Source: Spirochaetaceae bacterium
Lineage (GTDB): Bacteria; Spirochaetota; Spirochaetia; Treponematales; Breznakiellaceae
Reading direction: 5' to 3'
Length of the DNA: 5,632 nt
NCBI GenBank assembly: GCA_031288215.1
Contig: JAITRV010000164.1
Coordinates: 1 to 5,632 of the forward strand
This document shows, piece by piece, positions 1 to 5,632 of the stretch. Within the stretch, counting starts at the first letter, position 1. The number at the start of each line of letters is the position of its first letter. Below the pieces are notes generated by a model, which saw nothing but the letters and a program-made list of their open reading frames with translations, had not been told where the DNA came from and searched no databases. Both the position numbers and the translations under genes were made by a program.

Positions 1-356
1 GTGGAGGCCCCCATCCGGCGGGAGCCCCTGACGTAGGTTTCCCATCCCGCCCGGAACACGGCGCCGGGGTTGATCCCGAAGTGGCCGTAAAAGTACCGGT
101 CCTCCTGGAGCAGCACCGCCTCGATCAGTTCCGGGGAGAAGTCCCCCAGGGCGGTCCGGGCCCGGTACTTGTCGTCGGCGCTGAGAAAAATGTTGACCAG
201 CTTCCCGTTCCGGTCAAGATAAACCGGGGAAAAAGAAACCCCCTCCAGCACATCGAAAAAAACGACGTTCCACCCGAGGAAGAGGGCAAGGCCCGCCGCC
301 AGGGCTCCCGCGACAACCCAAAGCCGCCGGCGCGCCTTTTTCCCTCTCCCCTTCAT
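1..356 (-). CDS. pbpC: Penicillin-binding protein 1C, N-terminal part (cut by left window edge)
   Basis: Bifunctional class A PBPs polymerise lipid II into glycan strands and cross-link the peptides at the outer face of the inner membrane. Reverse-strand translation from the ATG at 356-354 gives 118 complete codons before the edge. Residues 1-11 are strongly basic (MKGRGKKARRR), followed by a hydrophobic segment at about 12-34, which fits a signal anchor with the rest periplasmic. Residues 84-96 read QEDRYFYGHFGIN, matching glycosyltransferase-51 motif 1 (EDxxFxxHxG), with E85 as the expected catalytic glutamate. The last residues, MGAS plus the start of a Thr codon, match the beginning of the GGST-type motif 2. 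The transpeptidase domain and the C-terminal PBP1C domain lie outside the window. The assignment to PBP1C rather than another class A PBP rests mainly on the A2M gene 8 bases upstream, the usual partner. The start is well fixed because a later start would remove the membrane anchor. Confidence 0.88.
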   Translation of the reverse strand, partial: MKGRGKKARRRLWVVAGALAAGLALFLGWNVVFFDVLEGVSFSPVYLDRNGKLVNIFLSADDKYRARTALGDFSPELIEAVLLQEDRYFYGHFGINPGAVFRAGWETYVRGSRRMGAS

Positions 357-364
357 AATAGCTG
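357..364 (-). other. A2M-pbpC junction, 8 bases, no visible Shine-Dalgarno
   Basis: Read on the minus strand, the A2M TAA is followed by CAGCTATT and then the pbpC ATG. The 20 or so bases before that ATG contain no GGAG- or AGGA-like sequence. The nearest purine-rich string, GAAGATAG, ends more than 15 bases upstream inside the A2M reading frame. The tight spacing implies one transcript, and pbpC translation is probably coupled to termination of A2M translation. There is no room for a promoter or terminator between the genes. Confidence 0.75.
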
Positions 365-3300
365 TTAACCGTCTATCTTCAGCGGGTTCTGGGGCCGCTG
401 GGCCCAGACGCTCTTGTCGTACATGGCCTCCGCGAAGAGGGGCGGGGCGGTAAAGCTGCCGCTGTTGATCGCCCGGGCCTGGTAGCTAAAGGATTGGACC
501 CGGTTTGCCAGGGTTCCGTAAATCACTATCCGGTCTTCCCGGACATCCACATAATCGGGCTTCCAGGAGGATTCCGATTCCGCCTGACGGATCGATTCAA
601 TATCCGCCTCCAGCCCCGCGGGCAGGAGGTCCACCACGGCCACGTTGAAGACGCTCCGGTTTGAAAGGCTGCGGAAGCTGAGTTTTACCTGGACCACCTC
701 CCCCACCTTGGCGGAACTGATAACCTGGCCCGATTCGTTGAGGAATTCCCGGTACACCTCAATGCCGTTTTTGATCTCCTCCCCGGGCGGTTCCCGGTCA
801 AAGCCCCCGGCGCTTATCTGGTAGAAGAGGTTCAGGTTATCCCGGTTTTCCAGGCGTATCTTTTCGGCTTCCCCGGAGAACGGGGCGGTAAAGAGGATGG
901 TTCCCGCGGGTTTCAGGTCCCGGCTCCGCTTGTCCGCGAGGATTTCCAAGACCCGGAAATTGCCGGTCTCCGCGCCGGGGACCGCCTTGAGGTAGGCGTC
1001 CACCGCCATGAGGGCGAAGTTGGCGGAGATGGTGGTGTAGGACTGGGCTTCAAGCCGCTCCGCCATGGAGAGGAGCAGGGATTCGGAGATGTCCCCCAGC
1101 CGCCGGGGGAAATGCCGGGCCACCATGTTGAGGTACAGGGCCTGGTACATGAGTTCGTCGATGTACATGAAGGAATCGTCCCGGGCGAGGGTCCGTTTGA
1201 TCCGCCCCAGCAGGGCCGAGGCGTCGGCTTCCTTTTTCAGCAGGGCGTAGGTCCCCGCCAGGTAGAGGCCGGGGAAGCCGGTATCCAGTTCCCGGCTGTC
1301 TTTTCCCATGTCCTTTTTCAGGGATTCAATCAGGGTGGTAGTAACCACCTCGTTCAGGGTGAGGACGTAGATGGCGTAGGAACGGCAGGAAACGGCGTAC
1401 CAGGAATCGCCGCCGCCGGCAATATTCCGCAGGGCCTGGAGCAGCCGGGCCATGATCCCCGGCGCCACGTAGTAGCCGCTGTTCCGGGCCTCGGTGAGGA
1501 AGTGGGCGGCGTAGATCGTTACCATGGGGTCCGAGGGGGAACGGGAAGTCCAGGGGCCGATGTTGCCGTCCTCCTTCATCCGGGCCTGAAGGATGCCGAT
1601 AACCCGGTTGACCCCCGCCTGGGCCTCTTCCCGGCTCAGGTCCAGATCCCGGAAAAGCCGGGTGTAGAGGAGGGGGAAGGCCGCGCTGGTAAGCTGTTCC
1701 GAACAGCCGTAGGGGAAGGTGTTGAGGTAGAAATAGAGCCCCCGGGCCATCCCCGTGGGGAGGTAGGAGAGGGCCGCTTCCCGGGTGTGGAATTCTTCGT
1801 AGAGCCGCCGGTCTATGGTGATTTCGGCATTTTTGCCTCTGATTGCCCCGGAGTAGAGGGAGACCCGGTAGGGCACGGCGGGGCGGACGCTCATATAGGC
1901 GGCCAGTTCCGAACTCTCCCCGCCCCTGGAGGCGGTAAAGCGGATCTCCGCCGCGCCCAGAGGACCCGCGGCCTTAACGGGGATCTTCAGGGTCTCGTCC
2001 TTCCCTTCGGGGATGGCAAGATCAAATTCGGCCGGCCCCGTCAGGGCCAGATGGGGGGAGGGGGCAGCCCTGAGGCGTACCGAGGCTCCCTCGCCCGATC
2101 CCTTCTGGTTGTTGGTTACGGTGAGGCTTAGCTCAAACTCGTCCCCCGGCGCGGCCATCATGGGGGCGTTGGGGGAGATGATGAAGGTACTCCGCAGGAG
2201 GGAACGATCCTCCCCGGCCCCCAGGGCGTCGCCGGACACCGTTACCGCCATGACCCGGAGGGTTCCGTTAAAGTGATCCGGCACCTTATAGGAAACTTCC
2301 CGGATTTCCGGGCCCGAATCGAGGATGCCGGACCAGTAGGCCACCGGCGCGTTCTGCCGCCGCTTGAAGGGGTTGAGGTTCCGGGAGAGTTCCTCGTAGC
2401 CTTCGCCGCCCCCCATGGCCGAAAGGGACCGGGCTATGGAATATTCGGGCAGGGTCAGGTCGAGGATCTGGGCGGTCCGCACTTCCAGGGCCCGCTTCTG
2501 AAAGAAAAAACCCAAGGGATCCGGGGTCCGGTAGCCCGCGAGCTGGAGGATCCCCTCGTCCACCGCGTAGATGAGGATCTTCCCCCGCCGGGGGGTGGAA
2601 TACTTGATCACGAAATTCTCCCCCGGCTTTGCCTCACCGGGAATGTCGAGACTTACCCGATTGGTCCGGTTCTCCCGGCTGATGGAAAAGGGAACCGCCC
2701 CGTAACTGAAGGGGGACATGAAGATCTCCGGGGAATTCCGCGCCCGGAGGTACTGGACGTTCACGTAGCCGTTCCCCTCAAGCTCCGGGGGAACCGCGAT
2801 GGTCTGGGTGGAGGTTTCCCCGGTACTGCGGAACCACTTGTGGGCGTAGACCCGGTCCCGCTCGACGGTGATAAGCCCCGCCCCCGCGTAGGGGGCCTTG
2901 ATCATCAGTTCGATGGTTTCCCCGGCGCTGAAATCGCTTTTGTTGAGGCGGATCTCCAGTTCCGCGGTCCGGTTGAGGCTCCGCTGGATGTTGGTCGTTC
3001 CCGCCACGGTAAAGGCCACCCGGTTGTACTCCATTTCGTCGGGCCCCGTGATGACCAGCCGGTATTCGCCGGGGCTGCCCGAGGGGAGGCTGTAGTCCAA
3101 TCCCCCCTCGGGGATGGCGATTTTTTCGGAAGAAACGGGGTATTCCTTTTGGATGGACTGGTACTTATACACCCCGTTGGGCTGCCGCACCAGGGCCGAA
3201 ACATACCGGAGTTCCAGGAGGGAGAGGGTGATGTCGTCCACCGCGGTCCGTTCCGCCTGGGGGTTTATGGCGATAAGGGAGATCTTCCGCACCGCCTCCC

Positions 3301-5632
3301 GCTGGATATAGTCCAGGTTCCCGTCCGCCTTGTAGCCGATAAGCCAGGGGAGGGGGCTCACGTAAAGGGAAGCCTCGGCGGAGACGTTCCGACCGCTCCC
3401 CTTTTCAAAGGCTTCGGCGTAGAAGCTGAGGGCGTAGGTGGCCTTTTCAAATTTCGCCAGATCCAGGGTGAATTCCGCCTCCCCCCCGGCGCCGGTGGAC
3501 TGGGTTCCCAGAAATTCCTGGTAACTGTTTTTCTTCAGATAGGGGTCCTGAAACTGGTAGTCCCGGTACTGGCGGAAGTACTGGTGCCCCGGCGACAGGT
3601 TCATCTGGGCCTTTACCTCGTTCCCCGCGGCGGGGCTTCCGAAGAGGTTCCGCACCCGTACCAGGGCCTTGAGCCGGGCCGGGGAGATCCAGCCTCCCTG
3701 GGGCAGGGTTCCCTCCCCGGATTCGGGGGCAAAGACCGCGCTGACGTTCAGGGTGTCCGGGAGGAATTCTTCCACCCTCACCGTCTGGGAGCCCAGAAAG
3801 ACCCGCTGGTCGTTCCGGTCTTCCCGGATCACGTAGACCGAGGCGGTATAGGTTCCCGTGGGAGACCAGGCCTGGGTGTCAAAGCGGATCTCCTCCATCC
3901 CCTCGGGGGAAAGGCTGATCCGCCTGTTGAAAACCTCCGCCCCCCGGGGATCGGTGACCGTATACTCCAGGGGCGTTCCCCCCAGGTTCACCGACCAGTC
4001 CCCGGATTTGACCGCCATGCCGATCCGCACCTCCTCGCCGGGCCGGTAGAGCCCCCGGTCGGAAAAGAGGAAGGCCCGCAGGGTTTTGGGGTCCCCGGCC
4101 CCCTGTATACCCCCCACGTCAAAGGAGGAATAATCCAGGCTCCGGCCCGAGGCGCTGTAGGGCATGAAGGACATATCCTCCCCGGAACGGACCGTGTAGA
4201 CCGTGGGGGCCCGTTCGTTTCTGTATTCCGAAAGGTTCGGGATATGGAGGCGCCCGTCGGGGCCGGAATACCCGGACAGAATGGGGTTCCCGTTGAGGCC
4301 CAGCACCGTCACCGCCGCGCCAGCCACGGGTTCCCCGGTGGCGATGGACTGGACAAAGAGATCCCGGGTCCCGTCGGCGTTGGTTTTTACCAGGAAACCC
4401 AAATCGGTTACCAGAATGAGCCGCCGGTCAAGGTGACCGGAATCCCGGCTTTGGAGGGTAAAGACAAAGAAGCCGTGCCGCAGATTCCGGGAGGGAATAT
4501 TCTCCAGATACCGGGAGAAATCAAAGGAAAAAAAGCCCAGATCCCGCTCGTTCCCCAGGGGGATATCGGCGTCTTCCTGGTACTGCTCGGTGATGTTGTA
4601 CTGGTTAAAGGCGTAACTGCGGAAATTGAGATTGGCCATATCCCCGCTGAGCTGGGAGACCAGATGGTTAATATCGTCGGGCCTGATCCGGCCTATGTTG
4701 TAGCGGACCCTGGGGATTCCCCGGCCCATCATGGCCAGGCGTTTTTCCCCGGAAAAGGAGAGGATGGAGCCTTCGGACAAGATGGCCAGCTCCTTGGGAT
4801 ACTCCTTTACCGGGAAGATGGTTTCGTAGGCATCGTTTAAGACATAGCCCCCGTAGAATTTGGCGCCCTTGTTCAGTTTTACATAGATGTACCGCCCCGG
4901 CTCAACGGAGAATTTATAGCTGTTCACCGCGTTGTAGGCCAGCTCGTTGGGAATCGCCTCCAGATCGAGCTTTCGGGACAGGGCCAGCACCTCCGGTACC
5001 ACCCGGTCAGGGGAGTCCCAACGGTAGTTCTTTACCCCCCTGATCCCCGGCAGTTCCGGCAGGTCCGCCGGCAGTTCCCAGGCGCCGATGTTTTGGGCAA
5101 GTTCCTCCGCCCCGATGGTTCCCCGGGTGGAGAGAACGAAGACCTGGTCGTACTCCTGGTCGCCGTTTTTGATGAGTTCATGGGAAAAATCCTCCACCCG
5201 GACATAGGCGGACATCCCCGGAATAGTCACGGAAAAACCGAGGGAGCCGCCGGGGCTCCCTTCGCCGCTCGCGTCCCGGACCCCCTTTTTGACCGTGATC
5301 CCCATGGTTACGTCTTTGGCGGGCATGCCCAGGGCCTCGGAAACGATGTAGGCTTCGGTAAAGTCCCTGTTGTAACTCACCGTAAAGGCGTAGCGTTTCT
5401 TTTGCAATGACCCCGAATCCGCGCCGATTTCCGGCTCTATGCCGATGTTCTGTTCCAGGGAAAGAGGATCCATGGGATAATTGGCCCGGATGGTGACCAG
5501 GACCCGTTTAACGGAACTGTCCTCGGGATCGATGTAGAATTCCGCCTCCCCCTCCCAAATCGAAAAATCTTCTATCGAGAAAGAAAGGGAGGAATCAACC
5601 CGGATATGGGGAGGAAAAAAATCCCTGGCAAA
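365..5632 (-). CDS. Bacterial alpha-2-macroglobulin with intact thioester (YfhM/ECAM-like), 5' end beyond window
   Basis: Large envelope protease inhibitor: a protease cuts the bait region, the protein changes shape, and the Cys-Gln thioester traps the attacker. The open frame gives 1755 residues in the window (numbered here from the right edge), already longer than E. coli YfhM (about 1650). Landmarks in order: residues 1-400, macroglobulin-like beta domains I recognise only in part (GEKRLAMMGRGIPRVRY near 295-310); about 405-495, MG1-type domain beginning LVTDLGFLVK; about 518 onward, MG2-type domain with SDRGLYRPGEEV; about 860-1055, bait-region domain with AVDEGILQL at 1023-1031; 1058-1098, low-complexity bait-like linker; about 1099-1190, A2M domain (YWSGIL, GTLRVMAV, APGDEFEL); about 1285-1610, thioester domain with YGCSEQ at 1308-1313; about 1640-1752, C-terminal MG10-type domain (DLLPAGLE, FAEAMYDKSVWAQ). 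The Met at 5473 is not taken as the start because coding continues upstream to the edge. Signal peptide and lipobox are therefore not visible. Family assignment is very secure; an exact gene name is not. Confidence 0.96.
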   Translation of the reverse strand, partial: FARDFFPPHIRVDSSLSFSIEDFSIWEGEAEFYIDPEDSSVKRVLVTIRANYPMDPLSLEQNIGIEPEIGADSGSLQKKRYAFTVSYNRDFTEAYIVSEALGMPAKDVTMGITVKKGVRDASGEGSPGGSLGFSVTIPGMSAYVRVEDFSHELIKNGDQEYDQVFVLSTRGTIGAEELAQNIGAWELPADLPELPGIRGVKNYRWDSPDRVVPEVLALSRKLDLEAIPNELAYNAVNSYKFSVEPGRYIYVKLNKGAKFYGGYVLNDAYETIFPVKEYPKELAILSEGSILSFSGEKRLAMMGRGIPRVRYNIGRIRPDDINHLVSQLSGDMANLNFRSYAFNQYNITEQYQEDADIPLGNERDLGFFSFDFSRYLENIPSRNLRHGFFVFTLQSRDSGHLDRRLILVTDLGFLVKTNADGTRDLFVQSIATGEPVAGAAVTVLGLNGNPILSGYSGPDGRLHIPNLSEYRNERAPTVYTVRSGEDMSFMPYSASGRSLDYSSFDVGGIQGAGDPKTLRAFLFSDRGLYRPGEEVRIGMAVKSGDWSVNLGGTPLEYTVTDPRGAEVFNRRISLSPEGMEEIRFDTQAWSPTGTYTASVYVIREDRNDQRVFLGSQTVRVEEFLPDTLNVSAVFAPESGEGTLPQGGWISPARLKALVRVRNLFGSPAAGNEVKAQMNLSPGHQYFRQYRDYQFQDPYLKKNSYQEFLGTQSTGAGGEAEFTLDLAKFEKATYALSFYAEAFEKGSGRNVSAEASLYVSPLPWLIGYKADGNLDYIQREAVRKISLIAINPQAERTAVDDITLSLLELRYVSALVRQPNGVYKYQSIQKEYPVSSEKIAIPEGGLDYSLPSGSPGEYRLVITGPDEMEYNRVAFTVAGTTNIQRSLNRTAELEIRLNKSDFSAGETIELMIKAPYAGAGLITVERDRVYAHKWFRSTGETSTQTIAVPPELEGNGYVNVQYLRARNSPEIFMSPFSYGAVPFSISRENRTNRVSLDIPGEAKPGENFVIKYSTPRRGKILIYAVDEGILQLAGYRTPDPLGFFFQKRALEVRTAQILDLTLPEYSIARSLSAMGGGEGYEELSRNLNPFKRRQNAPVAYWSGILDSGPEIREVSYKVPDHFNGTLRVMAVTVSGDALGAGEDRSLLRSTFIISPNAPMMAAPGDEFELSLTVTNNQKGSGEGASVRLRAAPSPHLALTGPAEFDLAIPEGKDETLKIPVKAAGPLGAAEIRFTASRGGESSELAAYMSVRPAVPYRVSLYSGAIRGKNAEITIDRRLYEEFHTREAALSYLPTGMARGLYFYLNTFPYGCSEQLTSAAFPLLYTRLFRDLDLSREEAQAGVNRVIGILQARMKEDGNIGPWTSRSPSDPMVTIYAAHFLTEARNSGYYVAPGIMARLLQALRNIAGGGDSWYAVSCRSYAIYVLTLNEVVTTTLIESLKKDMGKDSRELDTGFPGLYLAGTYALLKKEADASALLGRIKRTLARDDSFMYIDELMYQALYLNMVARHFPRRLGDISESLLLSMAERLEAQSYTTISANFALMAVDAYLKAVPGAETGNFRVLEILADKRSRDLKPAGTILFTAPFSGEAEKIRLENRDNLNLFYQISAGGFDREPPGEEIKNGIEVYREFLNESGQVISSAKVGEVVQVKLSFRSLSNRSVFNVAVVDLLPAGLEADIESIRQAESESSWKPDYVDVREDRIVIYGTLANRVQSFSYQARAINSGSFTAPPLFAEAMYDKSVWAQRPQNPLKIDG
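1694..1711 (-). other. Thioester site YGCSEQ of the A2M protein
   Basis: The codons TAC GGC TGT TCG GAA CAG encode the CxEQ motif, in which Cys1310 and Gln1313 would form the internal beta-cysteinyl gamma-glutamyl thioester. The surroundings (LNTFPYGCSEQLTSAAFPLL) fit the start of a bacterial thioester domain. The essential residues are present, so this copy is predicted to be capable of covalent capture. It therefore belongs to the YfhM-like class rather than the YfaS-like class, which lacks the motif. Residues are numbered from the right window edge. Confidence 0.93.
2339..2461 (-). other. Candidate bait region of the A2M protein
   Basis: About 41 residues (1058-1098) link the conserved AVDEGIL...FFFQKRALEVRT block to the YWSGIL start of the A2M domain, where the bait segment is expected in this family. 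The stretch looks flexible and exposed: a Gly-rich patch (MGGGEG at 1073-1078), small and charged residues, and an NPFKRRQN basic cluster with F1089, K1090, R1091 and R1092. Basic and aromatic residues here could be cut by trypsin-like or chymotrypsin-like proteases. The NPFKRR part may instead be a conserved structural element rather than bait. The limits are inferred from flanking motifs only. Confidence 0.5.
5233..5261 (-). other. Terminator-like hairpin with short T-run inside the A2M coding region
   Basis: In the transcribed direction, AGGGAGCC and GGCTCCCT form a perfect 8-bp GC-rich stem (5261-5254 with 5248-5241) around a 5-base loop. CGG and then five T residues follow at 5237-5233. 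This has the shape of a weak intrinsic terminator pointing in the same sense as the gene. It encodes residues 124-133 (EGSPGGSLGF), a Gly/Ser-rich turn, so the symmetry may be a by-product of codon choice. Any effect on transcription is speculative. Confidence 0.3.

Noticed and set aside
125..316. 63-residue minus-strand frame overlapping pbpC
   Set aside because: It is out of frame with pbpC, rich in Ser, Pro and Gly, and has no motif. The pbpC frame explains the same bases.
81..368. 95-residue open frame on the plus strand at the left end
   Set aside because: Codon-aligned antisense of pbpC, whose minus-strand translation shows a membrane anchor and GT51 motif 1.
1112..2131. 339-residue open frame on the plus strand
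   Set aside because: Same codon-aligned antisense frame over the A2M thioester domain, with low-complexity Gly/Pro/Glu-rich composition. The conserved A2M motifs on the minus strand show which strand codes.
2905..3204. 99-residue minus-strand frame inside A2M
   Set aside because: An out-of-frame shadow of the A2M gene, with typical Ser/Pro/Arg-rich spurious composition and no sign of a frameshift in the main frame.
2273..4840. 855-residue open frame on the plus strand
   Set aside because: It lies wholly inside the A2M gene, in the frame exactly codon-aligned with it. Stops in that frame arise only where the A2M gene uses TTA, CTA or TCA, which are rare in GC-rich coding sequence. The translation is Gly/Pro/Val-rich with no recognisable domain.
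5093..5410. 105-residue open frame on the plus strand
   Set aside because: Again the codon-aligned antisense of A2M, with no family resemblance and no start signal.
365..5632. Possible frameshift or pseudogene in the A2M gene
   Set aside because: The frame is uninterrupted for 1755 codons, and the recognised domains appear in the expected order with key motifs intact.

Overview
The window holds two co-directional genes on the minus strand. Both are cut by the window edges and together they fill it almost completely. The larger is a bacterial alpha-2-macroglobulin (A2M) of the thioester-containing, YfhM/ECAM-like class. The smaller, immediately downstream, is the N-terminal part of a class A penicillin-binding protein, best read as PBP1C (pbpC). 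This is the well-known A2M-pbpC pair of diderm bacteria, in which an envelope-tethered protease trap is co-expressed with a peptidoglycan synthase.

Layout, read in the direction of transcription (right to left): from 5632 to 365 one uninterrupted frame encodes 1755 residues of the A2M protein. Its true start, and any signal peptide or lipobox, lie beyond the right edge. The Met codon at 5473 is internal, because the frame stays open through 53 further codons to the edge. The A2M stop codon (367-365) is followed by 8 bases and then the pbpC ATG (356-354). pbpC then runs off the left edge after 118 complete codons, within the glycosyltransferase domain. There are no RNA genes, mobile elements, CRISPR arrays or long non-coding stretches. 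No promoter is visible, as expected inside an operon.

The window is GC-rich (roughly 60% by eye), with many GGG, CCC and CGG-type codons and few TTA, CTA or TCA codons. That composition opens long spurious frames on the opposite strand. The gene pair implies a Gram-negative-type (diderm) bacterium. The A2M sequence has a treponeme/spirochaete feel to me, but this is a weak impression.

Likely joint role (family knowledge plus inference): the A2M protein would sit in the periplasm or on the envelope and trap foreign or stray proteases through bait cleavage and thioester capture. PBP1C could repair peptidoglycan when the outer envelope is breached. I found no convincing sign of a previously undescribed system. 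The points most worth a second look are the bait-like segment, a terminator-like hairpin inside the A2M coding region, and the junction without a Shine-Dalgarno sequence.
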